The notes below the pieces were generated by a model. That model had not been told where the DNA came from. It was given only the letters and a program-made list of their open reading frames with translations, and did not search any database. From CBDVBD01 sp965372135 (GTDB lineage Bacteria > Electryoneota > RPQS01 > CBDVBD01): a DNA stretch of 12,668 bases. The stretch spans positions 1 through 12,668 of the forward strand of contig CBDVBD010000090.1 in the NCBI GenBank assembly GCA_965372135.1, read 5' to 3'. Shown piece after piece: positions 1 through 6,693 of this stretch. A program made the position numbers and the translations under genes. Numbering within the stretch: the stretch's first letter is position 1; every line of letters begins with the position of its first letter.

Positions 1-1
1 A

Positions 2-46
2 ACAAGTGTAAACTATGTCATGAAACACTTGTAAACCATGTCATGA
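2..46. repeat. 23-bp tandem direct repeat at left edge
   Basis: Two adjacent copies (2-23 and 25-46) match at 19 of 22 positions with a 23-bp period. Both contain GTAAAC(T/C)ATGTCATGA. Nothing coding overlaps them. Closely spaced short direct repeats of this size are seen at the ends of some insertion sequences, so this may be the right end of a mobile element whose body lies left of the window. That reading is inference, because no transposase is visible. Confidence 0.6.
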
Positions 47-77
47 TATCATACATCCTCACGTGACAGTCGAGATT

Positions 78-104
78 CCGTCAGGTAGGGACTCTGGACG
101 GCAC
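78..104 (-). repeat. Inverted, shortened copy of the CCGTC/GACGG hairpin repeat
   Basis: CCGTC (78-82) pairs with GACGG (97-101). Read on the minus strand, the element starts GTGCCGTC and ends CTGACGG followed by AATC. The elements at 2236-2281 and 10910-10951 begin with the same GTGCCGTC. The 2239 copy is also followed by AATC. The 12-bp palindromic centre of those copies is absent here. It lies 22 bp upstream of the hyuA ATG, in a region that a GTG start at 63 would wrongly make coding. Confidence 0.5.
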
Positions 105-125
105 CTAATAAAACCAACCGAAACC

Positions 126-2225
126 ATGAAATACAAACTCGGCATTGATGTGGGGGGGACATTTACGGATTTTATCCTGATCTCCGAGACCGGCGATACC
201 TCCATCCATAAAGTCCTGTCCACGCCGGAAGACCCGTCCATCGGCGTCCTATCAGGCATCCACGACCTTGCGGAGATCCTAAATGTGGAATTGCAGGAGT
301 TAGTCCAAAGCATCGAAACCATCGTGCACGGCACCACCGTTTCCACCAATGCGCTGCTGACTCGGAAAGGCGCCAAGACTGCACTCATCACCACCATGGG
401 CGTCCGCGATGCGTTGGAAATGCGGCGGGGAGTTCGGGAAGAACAATACAACAACCATTACCGGAACGTGACCCCCCTGATTCCAAGATATCTGCGGCTG
501 ACGGTGGACGAACGGATCGACGCTGACGGCAATATCCTGACACCGTTGGACGAGAGTGAAATACTTCCGATTATTGAGTTCCTGAAACAGGAAAAAGTGG
601 AAGCGGTGGCGGTGTGTTTTATGAATGCATTTAAGAACAGCGTACATGAAGAACAAACTGCGAATTTCCTGAGGAAGCACCTTCCTTCCTGCTTTATCAC
701 CGCCTCTACTGAGGTGCTGCCCTCTATCAGGTTTTATGAACGTGTCAGTACCACCGCGGTCAACGCCTACATTGGTCCGGTAGTTGCTAATTACCTGGGC
801 AACCTCACCGATAAATTGGACGAAATAAACTTCACCGGCACCTTATTGATTATGCAGTCTAATGGCGGGGTGGTTACTCCCGATATTGTGAAGAAATCCC
901 CTGCTGTTACCGTATTATCCGGACCAGCAGCAGCCCCCACTGCCGGCGCATTCTTCGCAAAATTATTGGGATACAAGGATTGTATCACCATCGATATGGG
1001 CGGTACCAGTTTCGACGCCAGTTTGGTGATCGACGGTCAGTGTGTCACCAGTACCAACGGCGAAATCAACCGGTACAAGATTGCTCTTCCCTCACTGGAT
1101 ATTGCCACGATTGGCGCTGGAGGTGGGAGTATCGGATGGATTAACAGCGGGGGACTTTTGCAAATGGGACCGCAGAGCGCCGGTGCTTTGCCCGGTCCAG
1201 TTTGTTATGACCGGGGAGGAACCGAACCCGCCTGCACCGACGCAAATCTGATTTTGGGATATTTAAATCCCGACTTCTTTGCCGGTGGGAAAATCAAATT
1301 GAATATGGAGCAAACGAAACGAATCACCACCGAACAACTTGCGTCTAAATTAGATCTTCCGCTTCTGGACACCGCGGTGGGAATGTACAAAATTATCAAT
1401 ACCAACATGGCGCAGGGGGTGCGGCAGGTGTCCATCGAACGGGGCTACGATCCCCGGGAAGCGTTGTTTATCGTGGCGGGCGGCGCCGGTCCCATGCATG
1501 CTGGTGAGATATGCAAGGAACTGGAAATTCCCATGTTCATCGTGCCCAACGTGGCTTCGATTTTCTGTGCAGCCGGGATGCTGTTGGGCGATTTAAAGCA
1601 CGATTATATCCGCTCCTACATCACACCTTTCTCGAATATTGACCAGGAAAAATTCCTGAAGTTGTACCATCAGATGAAGGATACCGGCACCGATACTTTA
1701 AAGAAAGAAGGCATCTCCGAAAACAAAATCAAATACTATCCCATACTGGATCTTCGCTATGTGGGGCAGTATCACGAGGTGCAATTGTCCGTATCCTGGG
1801 AACATATCGAATCCTTCAAACTCGACGATATAGGAAACGCTTTCCACAAAGAACACAACCGCTTGTTCGGATATTCGCTGGCTCAGGAAAAAACCGAAAT
1901 CGAAGTAATCAACGTCCGCCTCCGAGCCATCGGTATCACGGAAAAACCGAAGTTCCTGAGTGGAACGGAACACTCCGTACCTTTGGAATCGGCGCATAAA
2001 GAAAGCCGGCAAGTGTATATCCCAGAAACGAATAAAACCCAAGAAATCCCTGTATACGATGGTGATCTGCCCTTGAACGGCAACACAATCACCGGTCCCG
2101 CAGTGATCGAAAAAGTCAACACATCCATCTTCGTCAGCGAATCCTATAACTGCCAGATCGATGACTACGGCAATTTCATTATCCACGACAAAAACGCATT
2201 TCCGGACGGGGTTCAAGCGAATTAA
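126..2225 (+). CDS. hyuA: Hydantoinase/oxoprolinase family protein, HyuA-type ATP-binding subunit
   Basis: This is the HyuA half of an ATP-dependent two-subunit enzyme. The family includes N-methylhydantoinase, 5-oxoprolinase and the acetone and acetophenone carboxylases. This half binds ATP and activates the substrate, acting with HyuB in the cytoplasm. The 699-aa length is normal. The N-terminus has the actin-fold phosphate loop DVGGTFTD (residues 8-15), then HGTTVSTNA from His68, a second phosphate motif DMGGTSFD from Asp290, and the glycine-rich segments GAGGGS and GGAGPMHA. I chose the ATG at 126 because the protein family starts right there. An in-frame GTG at 63 would only add residues encoded by the upstream repeat. 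There is no clear Shine-Dalgarno sequence. The gene heads the cluster, with hyuB 70 bp downstream. The substrate is not determinable. A carbonyl carboxylase fits the CoA context, but a cyclic amide or lactam hydrolase is equally possible. Confidence 0.92.
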   Translation: MKYKLGIDVGGTFTDFILISETGDTSIHKVLSTPEDPSIGVLSGIHDLAEILNVELQELVQSIETIVHGTTVSTNALLTRKGAKTALITTMGVRDALEMRRGVREEQYNNHYRNVTPLIPRYLRLTVDERIDADGNILTPLDESEILPIIEFLKQEKVEAVAVCFMNAFKNSVHEEQTANFLRKHLPSCFITASTEVLPSIRFYERVSTTAVNAYIGPVVANYLGNLTDKLDEINFTGTLLIMQSNGGVVTPDIVKKSPAVTVLSGPAAAPTAGAFFAKLLGYKDCITIDMGGTSFDASLVIDGQCVTSTNGEINRYKIALPSLDIATIGAGGGSIGWINSGGLLQMGPQSAGALPGPVCYDRGGTEPACTDANLILGYLNPDFFAGGKIKLNMEQTKRITTEQLASKLDLPLLDTAVGMYKIINTNMAQGVRQVSIERGYDPREALFIVAGGAGPMHAGEICKELEIPMFIVPNVASIFCAAGMLLGDLKHDYIRSYITPFSNIDQEKFLKLYHQMKDTGTDTLKKEGISENKIKYYPILDLRYVGQYHEVQLSVSWEHIESFKLDDIGNAFHKEHNRLFGYSLAQEKTEIEVINVRLRAIGITEKPKFLSGTEHSVPLESAHKESRQVYIPETNKTQEIPVYDGDLPLNGNTITGPAVIEKVNTSIFVSESYNCQIDDYGNFIIHDKNAFPDGVQAN

Positions 2226-2238
2226 ACACAGAATTGTG

Positions 2239-2277
2239 CCGTCACACGCCAACGAATCGCGATTCCTCGTGTGACGG
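2239..2277 (+). repeat. 39-bp nested hairpin element, copy A (hyuA-hyuB spacer)
   Basis: Perfect 10-bp arms CCGTCACACG (2239-2248) and CGTGTGACGG (2268-2277) enclose a 19-nt centre holding the 12-bp perfect palindrome GAATCGCGATTC (2254-2265). The copy at 10913-10951 has the same 39-bp geometry and the same CAACGAATCGCGATTCCT centre, but three arm positions differ and all three are compensated on the other side. There is no T-run after it, so it is not a standard intrinsic terminator. A role in mRNA stability or processing, or a mobile REP-like element, fits better. Confidence 0.85.
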
Positions 2278-2295
2278 AATCCAGGACAAGAAACC

Positions 2296-3966
2296 ATGAT
2301 CGATAAAATCCTTCTGTCAATCTTCCAACGATCCTTCAAAGCCATCACCGACGAGATGAGTATTTCGTTGACCCTGACCACCCGTTCGCCTATCCTGTGT
2401 GAAGCAAAGGATTTCGTTACGGGTTTGTATGATGCTCACGGACAGATGCTGGAACAGACGGAAAATCTGCCGATACTGTCGTTTTCATTGGGACCTGTGT
2501 GCAAGGAAATCATTAAATATTTTGGCGACGAGATCTATCCCGGCGATGTGATTATCCACAACGATGTGTTTTCCATGGGGAATCAGAACAACGACGTGGC
2601 GATTTTTAAGCCGATTTTCATTGATGATACATTGATTGGATGGTCTGCAGCCAAAGGACATCAGGCGGATATTGGAGGGGCGGTGCAGGGTGGATATAAT
2701 CCGAATGCCACCGAAGTCTGGCAGGAGGCGCTTCGGATTCCGGCAGTCAAGTTATATGAAAAGGGGAAATTCCGAAAAGACGTCTGGAATTTGATTTTTG
2801 CCAATATTCGCTTGCAGATGGTGGAAGAAGACATCAAAGCCCAGATCGGAGCCTGCACGTTGGGAGAGCGGCGGCTGCAGGTGTTGGTTGAGAAGTACGG
2901 AATGGATAGTTTCGAAGCTCACAAACAGGAACTATTCAATTCCACCGAACGGATGATGCAAAAGGAGATTCAGAGCATCCCCAACGGCGTGTACAAAGGC
3001 GAAAGCAAAGTGTATTACGACGGCAGGCATCCGGGGACTGTGTTCACCGTACGGGTGAAGATTACGGTGGAAGATGAATCGATTACGTTCGATTTCTCCG
3101 AGACCTCTCCTCAGACTGATGGCTTTGTAAATGGCACATATACATCGACTTGTAGCGCCATTACATTAACTTTCCTGCAAATGGTCAATCCCAATATTCC
3201 GCACAACGAAGGGATGATCAAACCGTTGAAATACATCGTTCCGGTGGGGACGATTTTGAATGCGGCGTATCCGAAGGCGACGACTTTCGGTAATCATTTG
3301 TGTCCGCAGACGGCGGATTCGATTTTCAAGGCGTTGTCCAATGCGATTCCTGACCGGGTAACTGCTGGCTGGAATCATCTGTTGTGTTCGTTGTTCACAG
3401 GGATTCATCCCCGCACCGGTAGGAAATATGTCGATATCGGCTTCATGGGATTGAAAGGCGGTTCCGGGGCGTTGCAGGGGGATGATGGCTACGATCATAT
3501 CGGGATGATCGATGCATCCGGTGGGGTATTGGATCAGGATTATGAAATGTACGAACAGCAAACCCCGCACCGGATTATCAAGCACGAATATCTGATGGAT
3601 TCGGCAGGTGCCGGGAAATGGCGTGGCGGACTGGGAGTGGAAACCGAAATCCGAATTGGTGCAGATAAAACCACCATGGTGGTGTTCGGGGACGGCGACC
3701 AGGTGGCGCCTTATGGGCTGTTCGGAGGAAAAAGCAGTATTTTGAACAAGATTTCCTTGACCTATCCCGACGGCACCGAAAAAATCCCCATGAGCAAAGA
3801 CCTGATCGAAGATATCCCGGAAGGCACCATCTACTACCAGATCGCTTCCGGCGGTGGCGGCTTTGGCAATCCCAAAGACCGCGATCATGAAAAAGTGTTG
3901 ATGGATGTGAAGAATGGAGTCTGCTCGGCAGAATGTTCGAAAACGGATTATAATTTGGATAGATAG
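2296..3966 (+). CDS. hyuB: Hydantoinase B/oxoprolinase family protein, HyuB-type catalytic subunit
   Basis: This is the partner subunit of HyuA, which in this family carries the metal-binding catalytic site of the ATP-dependent hydrolase or carboxylase. The 556-aa length is typical. Family landmarks seen are HNDVFSMG (His88, Asp90), GHQADIGG (His122, Asp125), the following EALRIPAVKL segment, and the C-terminal glycine-rich GAGKWRGGLG and ASGGGGFGNP stretches. The ATG at 2296 has an AGGA about 10 bp upstream. The gene follows hyuA with only a hairpin repeat between, so the two are almost certainly co-transcribed. Oddity: the last 20 or so codons (from 3904, DVKNGVCS) recur in diverged form at 4734-4781. 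A one-base difference there changes the reading frame, so the present end DYNLDR may be a secondary extension past an older stop. Confidence 0.92.
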   Translation: MIDKILLSIFQRSFKAITDEMSISLTLTTRSPILCEAKDFVTGLYDAHGQMLEQTENLPILSFSLGPVCKEIIKYFGDEIYPGDVIIHNDVFSMGNQNNDVAIFKPIFIDDTLIGWSAAKGHQADIGGAVQGGYNPNATEVWQEALRIPAVKLYEKGKFRKDVWNLIFANIRLQMVEEDIKAQIGACTLGERRLQVLVEKYGMDSFEAHKQELFNSTERMMQKEIQSIPNGVYKGESKVYYDGRHPGTVFTVRVKITVEDESITFDFSETSPQTDGFVNGTYTSTCSAITLTFLQMVNPNIPHNEGMIKPLKYIVPVGTILNAAYPKATTFGNHLCPQTADSIFKALSNAIPDRVTAGWNHLLCSLFTGIHPRTGRKYVDIGFMGLKGGSGALQGDDGYDHIGMIDASGGVLDQDYEMYEQQTPHRIIKHEYLMDSAGAGKWRGGLGVETEIRIGADKTTMVVFGDGDQVAPYGLFGGKSSILNKISLTYPDGTEKIPMSKDLIEDIPEGTIYYQIASGGGGFGNPKDRDHEKVLMDVKNGVCSAECSKTDYNLDR

Positions 3967-3994
3967 AACTCCAAATATTGAAATTCATAATATT

Positions 3995-4002
3995 AGGGGT
4001 GA
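3995..4002 (+). promoter_or_regulatory. Ribosome binding site deciding the CPBP gene start
   Basis: AGGGGTGA is a strong match to the Shine-Dalgarno consensus. It sits five bases before TTG 4008. The earlier in-frame TTG at 3978 has no such site, and the GTG at 3999 overlaps the motif, so TTG 4008 is favoured. Confidence 0.5.
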
Positions 4003-4007
4003 CGGTA

Positions 4008-4712
4008 TTGAACGGAATTGGATTTTTCAAATCATTTGCTATTTTCGGCATCGCATCTATTGTATTGATCGTCGAAACCCAGTTTGTTATTCCATGTTTA
4101 AGTAAAATCACCGGGTGGGAAACAGTTATTTTATGGTTTATTGTCGCTGGGTTGGGTATATTCCTTCCACTACTAATTACTGCTCTTTTAATACTGAAAA
4201 AGGAAGGGCATCGATTAAATAAGCAGGTTTGGATCGAGCGCCTTCGTTTCAAGAAAATGACCGGAACGGATTGGCTGTGGTGTATTGGGGCGATGGTGGT
4301 GATTGGGATACTGAGCGCAGCTATCATTGAAGTTCTTAAGGTTTGTGTTGATGAAGTAAGCTTTCAGCCACCGTTCATGTCATTCGAACCATTGGCCAAA
4401 GGTCGTTACTGGATATTGTTGATTTGGCTACCATACTGGCTTTTGAATATAATGGGTGAAGAGGTTTTGTGGCGAGGTGTTTTACTGCCACGTCAGGAAA
4501 TCGTATTCGGTAAATTCACCTGGTTGTATCATGGATTGTTTTGGGGTGTATTTCACATTGGATTTGGCTGGCAGCTATTGGTAACAGTAATCCCGATTTT
4601 GTTCATTCAATCCTATGTGGTTCAACGGCGGAAGAATAGCTGGACGGGGGTTGTTATTCATGCGGGCATCAATGGCCCCAGCTTCCTAGCAATATCGTTT
4701 GGTTTGATTTAA
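4008..4712 (+). CDS. CPBP family intramembrane glutamic endopeptidase (CAAX protease/Abi-like)
   Basis: This is a membrane protein of the CPBP family, relatives of the Rce1 CAAX prenyl protease and of the bacterial Abi proteins. With a TTG start at 4008 it has 234 aa. The four-part active site is present: Glu151-Glu152 with Arg156 (EExxxR), His175, His183 in the FHIGFG stretch, and His218 with Asn222 (HxxxN). About six hydrophobic segments are visible, near residues 8-28, 41-63, 90-108, 133-148, 170-188 and 189-206. Bacterial members have been linked to bacteriocin self-immunity, protein processing and phage abortive infection. Which applies here is unknown. The gene is more A+T-rich than the hyu genes and has no link to their pathway. 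It is flanked by the real 3' end of hyuB and a relic of the same end, which suggests that it arrived by insertion. The start could also be TTG 3978. Confidence 0.85.
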   Translation: MNGIGFFKSFAIFGIASIVLIVETQFVIPCLSKITGWETVILWFIVAGLGIFLPLLITALLILKKEGHRLNKQVWIERLRFKKMTGTDWLWCIGAMVVIGILSAAIIEVLKVCVDEVSFQPPFMSFEPLAKGRYWILLIWLPYWLLNIMGEEVLWRGVLLPRQEIVFGKFTWLYHGLFWGVFHIGFGWQLLVTVIPILFIQSYVVQRRKNSWTGVVIHAGINGPSFLAISFGLI

Positions 4713-4733
4713 TTGATATATTAAGAGATCAAA

Positions 4734-4781
4734 GATGTGAAGAATGGGGTGTGCTCAGAGGAAAGGCGAAAAGGATTATAG
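4734..4781 (+). pseudogene. Relic copy of the hyuB 3' end
   Basis: Read in frame, this stretch encodes DVKNGVCSEERRKGL and a TAG stop. The functional hyuB ends DVKNGVCSAECSKTDYNLDR. The first 28 bases match hyuB 3904-3931 at 23 positions, and 4767-4780 matches 3938-3952 with a single one-base gap. No start codon or upstream body of hyuB is present. It is either the displaced original end of hyuB or the last remnant of a second hyuB copy. Confidence 0.7.
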
Positions 4782-4943
4782 GTTCGAATTTAAAACTCGA
4801 AGTTAGAATATGATCTCATAATAACTTTTAATTAATGCTAGTAGGACGTTGCCTGCCAAGTTACACTTCGTTTGAAACCTAGCAGGAACAATCCCCTATA
4901 GCTTCGTTTCAGGATACATCAAAGTCATAAATTGGATATTCAC

Positions 4944-5420
4944 ATGATTTTGGAACTAAACAAGAGTTCCAGGCACCAAAAAATTGCAGGAGATTTTGGC
5001 GAGTCATTGGTGCTTTATTGGCTCTCAAAATACGGATTTGAATGTGCTATTGTCGATCACACTGGTATTGATATAATTGCACGGAATCCGCATACTGATG
5101 AGAAAATGGGAATTTCTGTTAAAAGTCGCAGTCGAAAGGCAGGCACCGAGGAAACCTCTCTCGACATTCCAAATAGGAATTTTCAGAAAGCTGAAGCCGC
5201 ATGTAAAGCATTTGGCTGTGTGCCATATTTTGCATTAGTAATTGATGCAGGTGATACGATTCGTGCTTTCTTAGTTTCAATGGAACATCTACTGGAGATT
5301 AACCCCAAAGGAAAACGTGTAGTATGTTGGAAAATGAAAAAAAGAAACCTCAAACAATACTCCAGCGATCCTGAGATAATAGGGTTTATATTTAAAAGTA
5401 AAACTACGAATTGGTGGTAA
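4944..5420 (+). CDS. Small PD-(D/E)XK nuclease-like protein, restriction-endonuclease fold
   Basis: A 158-aa protein with the layout of a minimal nuclease core. It has a helix with GDFGES (Glu20), a strand ending TGIDIIA (Asp43), and a strand with GISVKSRSR (Lys60). This Glu, Asp, xxK order resembles Holliday-junction-resolvase-like and DUF4365-like proteins of the restriction-endonuclease fold. The acidic or Gln residue usually two before the Lys is Ser58, so activity is uncertain. The C-terminal third is basic and aromatic (KMKKRNLKQY; TTNWW end). ATG 4944 is chosen over TTG 4932 as the usual codon. The gene is A+T-rich and stands between the protease gene and the dehydrogenase gene with no functional tie to either. 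The spacer before it (4782-4943) shows only weak imperfect repeats and no promoter I would defend. Confidence 0.65.
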   Translation: MILELNKSSRHQKIAGDFGESLVLYWLSKYGFECAIVDHTGIDIIARNPHTDEKMGISVKSRSRKAGTEETSLDIPNRNFQKAEAACKAFGCVPYFALVIDAGDTIRAFLVSMEHLLEINPKGKRVVCWKMKKRNLKQYSSDPEIIGFIFKSKTTNWW

Positions 5421-5474
5421 AATCCTACAAATCGTCAAGGAATTCAATTACGAAATCTTTAAAAAGTGGATATT

Positions 5475-6605
5475 ATGGATTTTGAACTAAACGACACACA
5501 AAAAGCCGTCCAGCAGACTTTTCGGAAGTTTGTAGATGAAAAAGTGAAGCCCAAGGCGGCGGAAATTGACGAGAACAAGGAATTTCCGCAGGAATTGTTC
5601 AAGGAAGTCGGTAAATTGGGCTTCTTCGGAATGCGATATCCGGAAGATGCCGGCGGCACCGGTATGGATATCATCTCGTACTGCCTGGCGTTGATCGAAC
5701 TGGCGCGGGGTTCCATGTCCCTGGCGGCACCGTGCATGATGCAATCGCTGATGGGAACCTATTTTCTTCATCGCTTTGGCGATGAAGAAATCCGTGAAAC
5801 CTACTTCAACCACGCGCTGGAAGGGAATAAAATCGGCGGCATCTGCATGACCGAACCCGATGCCGGCAGCGACTTGAATAGCATCACCACCCTCGCCAAA
5901 GTCTTCGATAATCATTACCTGTTAAGCGGACAGAAAACCTGGGTCACATCGGCGCCCTATGCCGATTTCTTTACCGTGTTTTCCCGCACCGATAACCACG
6001 AAAAACTGTCCATCTTTTGTGTGCCGGCGAATCTTGACGGCGTTCAGGTGGGGAAAAACATTGGCAAATTAGGGGTGTGCGGTTCGATCACCAGTGAAGT
6101 CACGTTCGATGAAGTGGCGCTTCCGACCAATTATTTGCTTGGCGTGATTGGCGAAGGGAATAAATACTTACGAGAAATCTTAGCGGAAATCCGAATCATG
6201 ACTGCGGCTTTAGCGGTGGGTGTGGCGACGGCTGCTTTCGATGATGCCATTGAATACGCCAATACCCGTGTGCAGTTCGGTCGCCCGATCGGGAAATTTC
6301 AGGCGATCAGAATGAAGGCGGCAGATATGGCGGTGATGTTGGAAACCTCGAAACACATGCTGATGTATGTCGCCTGGATGAGCGATCAGGATTTGCCACG
6401 CATGAAAGAGGCGAATATGGTCAAGCTCTACGCTTCGGAATGCGCGAATTCAATTTGTGATGAAGCGTCGCGGATTTTGGCATCGTACGGATACGCCACG
6501 GAGTATCCAATACAGAGATACTGGCGGGATGCACGGTTTACACTGATTGGAGGCGGGACTTCGGAGATTTTGAAGATAAATATTGCCAGGGAGTTGGGAC
6601 TTTAG
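5475..6605 (+). CDS. Acyl-CoA dehydrogenase family flavoprotein
   Basis: This is a FAD-dependent alpha,beta-desaturase of acyl-CoA thioesters, passing electrons to electron-transfer flavoprotein. Its 376-aa length is typical. The N-terminal helical domain (residues 1 to about 115) is followed by the signature TEPDAGSD (Glu127-Asp133), SGQKTWVTSA in the beta domain, and the C-terminal helical domain with RVQFGRPIGKFQAIR. The final motif reads IGGGTSEI, so the residue matching the catalytic Glu of medium-chain enzymes (YEGT) is Gly360. The alternative Glu used by isovaleryl- and long-chain-CoA dehydrogenases lies before an Arg on another helix. Here that stretch reads AEIR (Glu238, Arg240), with Glu shifted one place. 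The substrate class is therefore not standard. ATG 5475 is chosen over GTG 5466 because the conserved MDFELNDTQ opening begins there. It is probably transcribed with the next gene. Confidence 0.93.
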   Translation: MDFELNDTQKAVQQTFRKFVDEKVKPKAAEIDENKEFPQELFKEVGKLGFFGMRYPEDAGGTGMDIISYCLALIELARGSMSLAAPCMMQSLMGTYFLHRFGDEEIRETYFNHALEGNKIGGICMTEPDAGSDLNSITTLAKVFDNHYLLSGQKTWVTSAPYADFFTVFSRTDNHEKLSIFCVPANLDGVQVGKNIGKLGVCGSITSEVTFDEVALPTNYLLGVIGEGNKYLREILAEIRIMTAALAVGVATAAFDDAIEYANTRVQFGRPIGKFQAIRMKAADMAVMLETSKHMLMYVAWMSDQDLPRMKEANMVKLYASECANSICDEASRILASYGYATEYPIQRYWRDARFTLIGGGTSEILKINIARELGL

Positions 6606-6609
6606 GAAT

Positions 6610-6680
6610 AATTTTGAATTTTGAGTGTTGAATTTTGAATTTGTTTCGAATTTCGATATTCGAATTTCGGATTTTAAATC
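6610..6680. repeat. GAATTT-rich interspersed repeat spacer
   Basis: The gap after the dehydrogenase is made of repeated GAATTT and TTTCGAATTT units, with a dyad TTCGATATTCGAA near 6653-6665. The minus strand reads through as SKFE..NSKF..NSK, the sort of artefactual peptide that this kind of spacer produces in many bacterial genomes. It contains no gene. An AGGA near 6684 after it serves the next gene. Confidence 0.7.
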
Positions 6681-6693
6681 TACAGGATAAATG

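Noticed and set aside
2..46. CRISPR array
   Set aside because: There are only two copies, directly adjacent, with no spacers and no cas genes.
63..125. GTG start at 63 extending HyuA by 21 residues
   Set aside because: The added residues are encoded by the repeat-bearing leader, and the HyuA family begins just before the phosphate loop, matching ATG 126.
2239..2277. Intrinsic transcription terminator
   Set aside because: The stem is strong but no T-run follows, and it sits between two subunits of one enzyme. The same applies at 10913-10951.
1698..2381. 227-aa minus-strand reading frame over the hyuA 3' end
   Set aside because: It is antisense to a clear HyuA coding region, crosses into hyuB and the hairpin spacer, and has no recognisable domain.
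3166..4327. Two long minus-strand frames (240 and 249 aa) over hyuB and the protease gene
   Set aside because: They overlap each other and two well supported genes, and their composition looks like a codon-mirror artefact.
4838..4909. Imperfect direct repeat (CTAG(T/C)AGG ... CTTCGTTT) before the small nuclease gene
   Set aside because: Only the two ends of each copy match and the middles differ in sequence and length, so chance is not excluded.
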